Assembly: GCF_037975235.1 (NCBI RefSeq)
Contig: NZ_CP150241.1
Coordinates: forward strand, 2,170,001 to 2,234,000
Direction of reading: 5' to 3'
Length of the DNA stretch: 64,000 bases
Source of the DNA: Paenibacillus sp. FSL R5-0341
GTDB lineage: Bacteria > Bacillota > Bacilli > Paenibacillales > Paenibacillaceae
The notes beneath the pieces are model-generated. The model had not been told where the DNA came from. It saw only the letters and a program-made list of their open reading frames with translations, and searched no databases. The position numbers and the translations under genes were made by a program. Positions 33,998 to 41,111 of the stretch are shown here, one piece after another. Numbering within the stretch: the stretch's first letter is position 1; the number at the start of each line of letters is the position of its first letter.

Positions 33998-34376
33998 TAC
34001 TTTCATCCTCCTCAAATAGCAAATAGTAAAATAGCTGATGGTCTGGCATTTCATTTATGTAAACCCTTTCAAAACCTCCTCCCTTAAATCATAGGAAAAT
34101 ATAAAGCACTTTAGCTTCTTTCAATTGTTGATTCTACTAAATTATTCCTGAACTGAAAACCTGACAAATTACAGTATTTTTTCTAATTTATTTCTATTAT
34201 CGATTTATTCAATGACGGTTCTTGTCTGAAAAGAAGAAGGTTGAATGGAAAAGCGATGCTCATACGAAAGTGGAGTTGTCCAGTGGGGGGATGTCGATAT
34301 TTAAGGAAGGCTTTGGCTTACATATAACTCCCTTCATTATCAAACAATGAGAACACAGATCTAAGGGGAGGGAATC
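33998..34376. other. Divergent intergenic region, xynC / deacetylase gene
   Basis: This 379-bp AT-rich region carries the xynC cre site and presumably both promoters. On the minus strand TTGAAA followed 15 bases later by TATATT (about 34130-34104) is a possible xynC promoter. No gene was seen. Confidence 0.4.
34058..34071 (-). promoter_or_regulatory. Catabolite-responsive element (cre) of xynC
   Basis: TGTAAACCCTTTCA differs from the consensus TGWNANCGNTNWCA at one position (the central G). It lies between the predicted xynC promoter and its start codon, a usual roadblock position for CcpA repression. Confidence 0.6.
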
Positions 34377-35216
34377 ATGATGAAGGAAAAGAGAAAGTAT
34401 TATCGATTTTTGGCCAGTTGCATGATATTTTTGATTATGATTTACGTCGGTGTTTCGGCAGGAGGGTCTACAGCCGCAGCTTCTGATTCACCATCGAATC
34501 ATAAACGGTTGGCGATCATTATTGATGACGTTGGTAACGATATGAAGGGAACGGCAGAGATTCTGGCGATGCCAGTCAAACTGACGGTAGCGGTGATGCC
34601 ATTTTTGCCAACAACGAAGAAAGATGCGATCGCTGCGCATGAAAAGGGAATGGATGTGATCGTGCACATGCCCATGGAACCCAAGAAAGGAAGACCTGAG
34701 TGGCTGGGCCCGGGTGCAATCACATCCAATCTAACCGATGAAGAAGTACGGGAACGCGTGGAGAAAGCGATTGATGATGTACCCCATGCCATTGGCATGA
34801 ACAATCATATGGGTTCCAAAATCACTTCCGACAAACGCATCATGTCGATTGTGCTTGATGTATGCAAGGAGCGAGGCCTCTTTTTTGTAGACAGCCGTAC
34901 GAATTTTCGCTCCGTGGTGGGGGAACTTGCGATCTCCAAAAATATGCCACCTGTGGGTAATGACGTTTTTCTGGATGATCAAAACTCCAAGCAGCACATT
35001 CGCAAGCAAATGGATTTGGCTGTTCAGCGCGCAATTGACAAGAATATTTGTGTTGTCATTGGTCATGTGGGCCAAACGGGGTTAAACACATCTGCTGTGG
35101 TTCGTGATTCCGTTTCCCGTCTCCAGGGTCAGGTTGAGTTTGTGGGTATAGGTGATCTGGTACGCGAAGTGTGGAACTGGCATGCTGCTCCTACACTACC
35201 GACAGGTAATAAATAA
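34377..35216 (+). CDS. Divergent polysaccharide deacetylase (YibQ-like)
   Basis: A 279-residue secreted protein with an N-terminal signal or anchor (residues 12-35) and a divergent NodB-type barrel: RLAIIIDDVGND (motif 1 Asp pair), HMPMEPKKG, GMNNHMGSKIT (His), FFVDSRTN and VIGHVG. This family is related to carbohydrate esterase 4 enzymes but its substrate is not settled. The start ATG 34377 follows AAGGGGAGGG. Its last 26 bases overlap the convergent amidase gene. Confidence 0.85.
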   Translation: MMKEKRKYYRFLASCMIFLIMIYVGVSAGGSTAAASDSPSNHKRLAIIIDDVGNDMKGTAEILAMPVKLTVAVMPFLPTTKKDAIAAHEKGMDVIVHMPMEPKKGRPEWLGPGAITSNLTDEEVRERVEKAIDDVPHAIGMNNHMGSKITSDKRIMSIVLDVCKERGLFFVDSRTNFRSVVGELAISKNMPPVGNDVFLDDQNSKQHIRKQMDLAVQRAIDKNICVVIGHVGQTGLNTSAVVRDSVSRLQGQVEFVGIGDLVREVWNWHAAPTLPTGNK

Positions 35217-35979
35217 TGCCGTTGGCAATGGATTGGGCGATTCGTTTTTGCTCAGCGGGATCACTCATTCTGGCACGATCTGCCGCATTACTCAGAAATC
35301 CGGTTTCGACAATGACGGCAGGTTGCTTTACGTAATTCAATAAATAAAAGGGCTTTCCCCATACGACACCATGTCCAGTCCGATACAGTTCGTTCATGGC
35401 GTTCTGAATGGATTGGGCTAGCAAGTAGCTCCTACCTTCCTTCTGGTGCAGTACCACCGGGCCGTGTGCAGATGATCTGGGACTCCAGTTCGCATGAATA
35501 CTGACTACGATGTCTGTACTCACTTCTTCGCTGAGACTTTTACGCTGGGCAAGATCTCTGGTATGACGGGAGCGGCTGTTCAGCCAGCGGTTCTCATCAC
35601 TAAGTGCATAATCCCCAAGTCGGTTGATGATAACGGCATAACCTTTGCTGCGAAGCAGGAGATACACCTTTTGGCTAATGGCGAGGTTAATATCTTTTTC
35701 CAGCACACCTTGGGCTGACGTACCACCGTCAATTCCTCCATGGCCTACGTCAAGCAGGATAACCGGGGCTGCAAAGGCATGATGGCTGGAACGATAAGCA
35801 TCTCCATCGGTCACCGGCAGCATGGATGGACTGTTCTGGGACGGAGTGGACTGAGCTGAACTTTGAGATAAGGCAAAATCAAGATAGGCTGCTTTTCCAT
35901 GAGCAACATGGTGGGGCAGGATGGGTAGGCAATGGAAGCTGATTAGCAACGCCACCGAAGCGGTCAGCAGCTTATACAT
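35191..35979 (-). CDS. N-acetylmuramoyl-L-alanine amidase (Amidase_3, CwlD-like)
   Basis: A 262-residue zinc amidase that cleaves the bond between muramic acid and the stem peptide. Signal peptide or anchor at residues 1-30, then the Amidase_3 domain: His80 in DVGHGGIDGG, Glu94 in VLEKDIN, His162 in SIHANW, catalytic Glu225 in VETGFLSN. The size fits CwlD, which makes muramic-lactam in spore cortex, but that assignment is tentative. The start ATG 35979 is about 11 bases after AAGGAG; an 82-codon upstream extension is discarded. It overlaps the deacetylase gene by 26 bp; both products act on peptidoglycan-like glycans. Confidence 0.9.
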   Translation of the reverse strand: MYKLLTASVALLISFHCLPILPHHVAHGKAAYLDFALSQSSAQSTPSQNSPSMLPVTDGDAYRSSHHAFAAPVILLDVGHGGIDGGTSAQGVLEKDINLAISQKVYLLLRSKGYAVIINRLGDYALSDENRWLNSRSRHTRDLAQRKSLSEEVSTDIVVSIHANWSPRSSAHGPVVLHQKEGRSYLLAQSIQNAMNELYRTGHGVVWGKPFYLLNYVKQPAVIVETGFLSNAADRARMSDPAEQKRIAQSIANGIIYYLSVV

Positions 35980-36174
35980 GGGAATACACACTCCTTCATG
36001 AATTAGGTATCGGATGCAGATTAATGACTGTATGGATACCTTTGGCATTAGACTGTGCATTCTGAGGGTTTTCATACTTCTTTCAACAAAAAAATGTTTA
36101 ACCATTGCACATCCTGCACACAATAGAACTATCGTAAGCTCCGTGAATGAGCAGGAGCGAAGGAGGTAGAGGTT

Positions 36175-36393
36175 ATGGCCAAAAGTGATGAGTTGGTAAA
36201 ATACATTACGCAGCGTGTTGTTCATTATATCGATACACCCAAGGATGAGCGGAAAGGCCGCGCCAAAAAGAAAGAGCCGTGGGCAATGAAATGGTTCGGT
36301 ATGATTCCGTTTGCTGTATCCCTGTGGGTGGGGAAAAAGGAAAAAGCGATGGAGTCACAGCCTCACAAACGAAGTTCTTCGGGTAAAGGGTGA
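36175..36393 (+). CDS. yqzE: YqzE family protein
   Basis: A 72-residue small protein. DELVKYITQRVVHYIDTPKDERK and the following KEPWAMKWFGMIPFAV (given here as separate blocks) match YqzE of Bacillus, found downstream of the comG operon; its role is unknown. It has a basic C-terminal tail and one short hydrophobic stretch (residues 40-52). The start ATG 36175 follows AAGGAGG. Here it is isolated from com genes. Confidence 0.85.
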   Translation: MAKSDELVKYITQRVVHYIDTPKDERKGRAKKKEPWAMKWFGMIPFAVSLWVGKKEKAMESQPHKRSSSGKG

Positions 36394-36428
36394 CTACCGC
36401 TAACCTATTTCACTAATGGTAAACCAAA

Positions 36429-36475
36429 AGACGCAATCCCTAATTAAAATGGGAAGGCGTCTTATTTGTTGTTTT
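36429..36475 (+). terminator. Terminator of yqzE
   Basis: AAGACGC..TCCC and GGGA..GCGTCTT pair, with a T-rich downstream tail. Confidence 0.6.
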
Positions 36476-36513
36476 ACAAATTATCTGACTGTGTCTTAAG
36501 AGTTCCCAGTTGA

Positions 36514-37521
36514 TCAAGGTTTCACGATGTAAAAATGACCATCTTGTTGCAATGTGCTCAAAGGCACAAAGCGTTGAATGGACGTATTGCCGCCAATCGC
36601 TACATACGGAATAGACTTTGCGTCCTGATCACTATGCCATAGCTGATAACCGCTAACGGGCAGAGGACCGCCATATAAGACATTACGATCATCTGTTGAG
36701 AAAACAATCTCTTGATTCTTTTCATGCTGTATCACATCTTGTACACGGTCAGTAGCAACAGGCTTGGATGTAATCCACAACAGATTGTCAGCTGGATTGA
36801 ATACAGGTCGCAGATGCAGTGGATCGACTGATAAAGATGAAGTTGTGGATAAATCAGTTATGCTGACAGAGACCTGTTTGGAGTCAGCCTCTAGCCGATC
36901 CAGGAACTCTGACGGTAATACATCTCCGTTCGTAGCATCAATATAAAGTGCTGGATGATTCCGTTGCTCCACTTTCCAATAAGCCAGCAGGGGAAGAGCA
37001 TAACGAAGATGAAGCTCTCCTCCGCTAGCAAGTAACGTCTCAAGGTTGACATGTTGTCGATTTAAGGCTTGTCCAAGAAGTTCACTGTTGTACGGTGAGG
37101 ACTCTCCTTGACCATATTCACTAAGCAGCAGCTGGCCCTGATCTGTGGCGGTAATAATCATATAACCGATCGGTGTGCCTTCAAACTCAGCTTGCACGAG
37201 CCAGCTATGTGTACCCGGACCCAGAGGGTAGAAGTCCAGTTCGGCGTTCTTCCAATGTGCTTCGGCGTTAGCCGTACCAAGGGCAACAGCTTGTTGCTCT
37301 GCAAACCGTTGTACAGCAGTGGGAGCTAATTTGTCATTCGCAGAGGCAATATGTTTGGTTCTGTCCCCTGTTGGTGATGCGAGCGCGAGTGAGGTTGTTT
37401 TTTGTTGTTCAGCATTTGCATTCGACCAAAAGGAGAAAAGGGCAACACAACTGAGTACGCCCAAGGTCATACAAGTTGTTCTACGAACACTGTTCCATCG
37501 CATATGAAAGAATCGTTTCAA
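36514..37521 (-). CDS. Secreted protein of unknown function
   Basis: A 335-residue exported protein: a basic N terminus, hydrophobic segment at about residues 19-32 and cleavage after ANA. No catalytic motif is recognised. The segment GTHSWLVQAEFEGTPIGYMI then ATDQGQLLLSEYGQG resembles the strand-rich pro-regions found on some secreted peptidases (inference by eye). The C terminus ends HFYIVKP. The start is TTG 37521, just after AAGGTG; ATG 37548 would be upstream of it. It lies downstream of, but separated by a terminator from, yqhHG. Confidence 0.6.
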   Translation of the reverse strand: MKRFFHMRWNSVRRTTCMTLGVLSCVALFSFWSNANAEQQKTTSLALASPTGDRTKHIASANDKLAPTAVQRFAEQQAVALGTANAEAHWKNAELDFYPLGPGTHSWLVQAEFEGTPIGYMIITATDQGQLLLSEYGQGESSPYNSELLGQALNRQHVNLETLLASGGELHLRYALPLLAYWKVEQRNHPALYIDATNGDVLPSEFLDRLEADSKQVSVSITDLSTTSSLSVDPLHLRPVFNPADNLLWITSKPVATDRVQDVIQHEKNQEIVFSTDDRNVLYGGPLPVSGYQLWHSDQDAKSIPYVAIGGNTSIQRFVPLSTLQQDGHFYIVKP

Positions 37522-37628
37522 ACTAACACCTTCTTTTCCATTATCCATTGCCTGATCGGTCCTAATTTCATTCTAGGGGACAGGCTATGCAAAGGTTGCT
37601 GCAACCTGTCGGGCGGCTGATCATGAAT

Positions 37629-37670
37629 AAACACTACTTTTGCCAGCATTTGCAGGAAAAGTAGTGTCTT
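37629..37670 (-). terminator. Terminator of the yqhH-yqhG operon
   Basis: On the minus strand ACACTACTTTT and AAAAGTAGTGT pair around an 18-base loop, followed by TTTATT. Confidence 0.55.
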
Positions 37671-37684
37671 CGTCTATGTTTCGT

Positions 37685-38860
37685 CTATCTTAAGTGAAAC
37701 ATGCCGCTACTAATCGCAGTTACTTTCACTTTGGGCTCATATTGCCAGATCATTTCGGTTCGGCGTGTCTCATATTGCAGTTTCATGGCTTCACGATCGA
37801 TAGCCGCCTGTTTCGCTTTCTCTTCTTCGGCATCTGTCTCGGTGTCGATCTGTACTGCGGCCTCTGCCGCCAGTTCTACATCTGCTCCAATGGGTTCAGC
37901 GTTAGTTAATGCAATAACGGGTCTCAGGAGTACAGGTGTCGTGCGATCAGAATGTCCGGTCTCCGTGCCGGAGGTTAAGTTCTCCGTGGATTCTACTTCA
38001 GGCATATCTTCCCGGAGTACCGCTTCATAGTATGTGTCCAACACGTCCAGCTCCAGATCAAGTCGCTCTTGAGCTTTCTCTGCCCAGCTGTAATCGAGTT
38101 TCTGCAAGTGGTTCGTCAAATGAGATTCCAAAGCAGCCCCTGCATCGGATAACGAAACTTTAGCTGTCTGCACATGCATGTTCTCCGCTAGCCTCGGACT
38201 GAGGTCACGTCGATTCAGCTTCGTGCCAAATTTCTCTATAATTTCACCTGAGCGAAGAGAGATGCCGAGAAAATGCAGTTCCTCCCGTTTCAAGTCACAG
38301 GCAAATTCAACTTTGAAACAGACACCGAGCCAAGGCTCATATACGGCTGGCGCTGTAGCGCGCAATTGCCGTTTGGCCGCCTGTTCGAACAGATTCACGA
38401 AGGCACCGCCTTCACGGGCTGCACCGAAAATCTGTTGTAGTCTGCGACTGCCGTACACCACATCTTCACGCAATATACGCCCTGGTCCCAGCTGGGGCAG
38501 AGATGGCGTGATGCCGAAATAACGACCCAGAATGGTATCCTTCGGTGGCTCACTTGGTGGATTTCCGTTGGTTGCGCCATTCGTACCCGCAGGTGATGTT
38601 TGCGCCGCTTTGGCTTCTGCTGCTTCAATGGCCTGCTGATAGCTGTCAGGATCGAATATAAATGTGAAAGACATGGTCTCAGCTGGTGCTCCGGTTCGCT
38701 CCACAAACCCCCAATAATAGGGGCGGTTCGTCAACGCTTTGTCCGCTTCAGGCGAGAGTTTGACCGTCACATGGGCAGGGGAACGCTCCATAATCTGACA
38801 ATCAAGTGATTCCAGATAGGTGAGAACATAAGCCTGCACTTCATGGGGGGACATGGTCAT
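37685..38860 (-). CDS. yqhG: YqhG family protein
   Basis: A 391-residue cytoplasmic protein partnered with the upstream SNF2 helicase, as in Bacillus. The N-terminal part (MSPHEVQAYVLTYLES; RPYYWGFVERTGA) fits YqhG. A Pro/Thr/Gly-rich insert occupies about residues 85-105, a coiled-coil-like stretch 260-290 and an acidic/basic helical segment (EADTDAEEEKAKQAA-like) near 345-375. The family has no known biochemical function. The start ATG 38860 lies 10 bases after GGAGG and only three bases after the yqhH stop codon. Confidence 0.85.
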   Translation of the reverse strand: MTMSPHEVQAYVLTYLESLDCQIMERSPAHVTVKLSPEADKALTNRPYYWGFVERTGAPAETMSFTFIFDPDSYQQAIEAAEAKAAQTSPAGTNGATNGNPPSEPPKDTILGRYFGITPSLPQLGPGRILREDVVYGSRRLQQIFGAAREGGAFVNLFEQAAKRQLRATAPAVYEPWLGVCFKVEFACDLKREELHFLGISLRSGEIIEKFGTKLNRRDLSPRLAENMHVQTAKVSLSDAGAALESHLTNHLQKLDYSWAEKAQERLDLELDVLDTYYEAVLREDMPEVESTENLTSGTETGHSDRTTPVLLRPVIALTNAEPIGADVELAAEAAVQIDTETDAEEEKAKQAAIDREAMKLQYETRRTEMIWQYEPKVKVTAISSGMFHLR

Positions 38861-38863
38861 GGA

Positions 38864-40624
38864 TCAGCTACCTCCTTTGCGAAGATCTAACCCGGATACA
38901 GCAGGGCCCTCATCCGCGACTTCACGCTGAATGGAGCTCAGCGATTGTCCAAGTGAATCCATCTTGCGGCGAATATCTTCTTCATTTTGTGATTCCAGCA
39001 TGATTTTGTACAAACTTTTCTCAATAGACTCCTTCTTCTCCAGCCGTTCCAGAATGACATCCAGCCCACCGATGACCATCTCGAACATATTGATCTTCTC
39101 ATGCAACAGATTCAGAATGTGTTCCTCGATGGTCCCGGTTGTGGACAGGTTGAAAATGTTCACGTCATTCTGCTGTCCCAGCCGATGCACCCGACCGATC
39201 CGCTGCTCTACCCGCATGGGATTCCAAGGCAGATCGAAGTTGATCATATGATGGCAAAATTGCAGATTAATACCCTCGCCACCCGCTTCGGTTGCAATCA
39301 TGGCCTGCACACGGCCGCGGAAGAGATCCATCATCCAATCTTTTTTGCCCCGGTTCATGCCACCCCGATAGGGAACAGCCGTAAGTCCGTTGTTGCGGAA
39401 ATAGTTTAGCAGATACTCCTGCGTGGCCCGGTATTCGGTGAAGATAATTACTTTTTCATTCATGTTCCGAACCAGTTCCATCGTTTTCTCGGCTTTGGTA
39501 TTCTCCTTGATCGCTTTAATATGGGCAACGAGTTCCCAAATCTTGTCTCGAAGGGGAGAATCCAGCGGAAGTTTCTTCGACAGATTCACCAGTGTTACGA
39601 ATACAGCATCCCGACTGCTGCACACTTCCCGTTGTAATGTAACAAGGGAGAGCATGCTGCTCAGGTTGCCCCCAGCTTCCTGGTACTGGTCTTTAACAAA
39701 GGAAGTCACGCCATCGTATAGCGCTTGTTCTTCGGGCGATAGTTGCAGATTCACGTTGGAGACGTTCCGTTTGGTAAATTGAACGGGGCCTTCGCCGCGG
39801 CGGTTGCGAATCATCACTTTGGATAACTCGTTCTTAAGCTGTTCCTGATTTTTCGGAACCCGCTTGTCGACGACAAAGTTGGCTGCAAAGTCACCCTGAC
39901 GACCCAGCTGACCCGGCTTCAGCAGGTTGATCAGATTAAACAACTCGCTCATATCGTTCTGCACAGGTGTAGCTGTGAGCAGCAGGCAATACTTTTTGCG
40001 CAATTTCAGCATGAATTGATAGTTGGTTGTTTTCTTATTTTTGAGCTTGTGGGCCTCATCAATAATAATCATGTCGTAGTCGGTATTTAGCAGCATATCT
40101 TTATGCGGATCACGTTTGGCTGTATCCATGGAAGCAACAACCACTTCATTCTGCCAGGAGTAGGCCTTTTTCTGGGCAATGGCTGGGATGCCAAATTTCG
40201 AATTCAACTCTCGTACCCATTGCAGCACAAGAGAGGCTGGCACAAGAATGAGTACCTTGGATACGAGACCCCGAACCATATATTCTTTCAGAATGAGACC
40301 GGCTTCAATGGTTTTGCCCAGACCCACCTCATCGGCGAGAATGGCCCGGCCTGACATTTCAAATAATACTTTGCGTGCAGTGTCCATCTGGTGAGGGAGT
40401 GGAGTAAGGCCTTGTAGATGCTTCAAACATTGGATCTCGTCAAAATTGGGAATCAGGTTGGTTTCTTCGGCTTGAATACCGAGTTGGAAGAGTCGGTAAT
40501 CTCCCCAAGGACCTCCTTTATCCAGTCGGGATTCCAATTGATTAATCCAGCTCCGATCAAATTCCAACGGAACAGGCAGCTCGGCTACAGGTTGATTCGT
40601 GTGGTGCGGGTTTTTCCGGTTCAT
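38864..40624 (-). CDS. yqhH: SNF2-family helicase YqhH
   Basis: A 586-residue superfamily 2 ATPase. Walker A is DEVGLGKT (residues 98-105), DEAH is at 189-192, TATP follows, and the C-terminal RecA lobe has VIIFTEYRATQEYL, TEAGGEGINLQ and QRIGRVHRLGQ. SNF2 proteins translocate on double-stranded DNA and displace bound proteins such as RNA polymerase; related bacterial RapA recycles polymerase. No accessory DNA-binding domain is obvious. The start ATG 40624 follows GGGAGGAAG. It is the first gene of a two-gene operon with yqhG. Confidence 0.93.
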   Translation of the reverse strand: MNRKNPHHTNQPVAELPVPLEFDRSWINQLESRLDKGGPWGDYRLFQLGIQAEETNLIPNFDEIQCLKHLQGLTPLPHQMDTARKVLFEMSGRAILADEVGLGKTIEAGLILKEYMVRGLVSKVLILVPASLVLQWVRELNSKFGIPAIAQKKAYSWQNEVVVASMDTAKRDPHKDMLLNTDYDMIIIDEAHKLKNKKTTNYQFMLKLRKKYCLLLTATPVQNDMSELFNLINLLKPGQLGRQGDFAANFVVDKRVPKNQEQLKNELSKVMIRNRRGEGPVQFTKRNVSNVNLQLSPEEQALYDGVTSFVKDQYQEAGGNLSSMLSLVTLQREVCSSRDAVFVTLVNLSKKLPLDSPLRDKIWELVAHIKAIKENTKAEKTMELVRNMNEKVIIFTEYRATQEYLLNYFRNNGLTAVPYRGGMNRGKKDWMMDLFRGRVQAMIATEAGGEGINLQFCHHMINFDLPWNPMRVEQRIGRVHRLGQQNDVNIFNLSTTGTIEEHILNLLHEKINMFEMVIGGLDVILERLEKKESIEKSLYKIMLESQNEEDIRRKMDSLGQSLSSIQREVADEGPAVSGLDLRKGGS

Positions 40625-40701
40625 GGTGCTTCCTCCCCTGCCATACGTGATGACGTTTTATTCGTAGGTAATAGTATGGACGAATGAGAGTCAGTTCATA
40701 A

Positions 40702-40897
40702 CTATGTAAGTTCAAATAAGGAATATTTACACTTGTCACTCCGATGACAGAATAACCTTCCGATCGCTGTTATCCACAAATTTTTTTCATTCTCTTGTCC
40801 AAAGGGGGAAAACCCGGGGATACCGTATGCTTTCGAGGCAGCTTTCTTTCAGAAAGCTTTAAGGCGAACGCTTCGCTTTTTCAGGTTTTTTCTGTCC
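40702..40897 (+). repeat. Dispersed structured repeat, copy A
   Basis: This 196-bp non-coding segment matches 58942-59134 in the same orientation. Identical blocks include GATGACAGAATAACCTTCC, ATCGCTGTTATCC, AGCTTTCTTTCAGAAAGCTT and the 3' part CGCTTCGCTTTTTCAGG with the following TTTTTTCTGTCC. It can form an ATGACAG/CTGTTAT stem, a GGG-AAAA-CCC hairpin, AGCTTTCT-TTC-AGAAAGCT, and GCGAA-CGC-TTCGC followed by T5, a terminator-like end. It lies between yqhH and the NrdR boxes of nrdJ. Confidence 0.85.
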
Positions 40898-41001
40898 CAA
40901 AAAATTCACAGATTTTGTATACGTGAGTTTGAGGGTGTGTGAAGAAGTTTGTCCGAGCAGAGGAGTCTATGAAGATGGACTGTGATAAAAGTCATATGTA
41001 A

Positions 41002-41017
41002 AATCAATATATAGTGT
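41002..41017 (+). promoter_or_regulatory. NrdR box 1 upstream of nrdJ
   Basis: AATCAATATATAGTGT matches the NrdR-box palindrome ACACWATATATWGTGT at 14 of 16 positions. NrdR represses ribonucleotide reductase genes in response to ATP/dATP. Confidence 0.75.
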
Positions 41018-41034
41018 ATTATACTTGATTTATA

Positions 41035-41050
41035 TCACTATATGTGGTGT
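41035..41050 (+). promoter_or_regulatory. NrdR box 2 upstream of nrdJ
   Basis: TCACTATATGTGGTGT matches the same palindrome at 13 of 16 positions and begins 33 bases after box 1, about three helical turns, the paired arrangement expected for NrdR. Confidence 0.75.
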
Positions 41051-41111
41051 TTGATCATACTTTATTCGTATAGTGTAAATGTAGCGTTATTCGGGGAGGT
41101 TGAATGTAGCG

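Noticed and set aside
35980..36225. 82-codon N-terminal extension of the amidase
   Set aside because: It overlaps the yqzE start on the other strand, has no ribosome binding site, and precedes a normal signal peptide.
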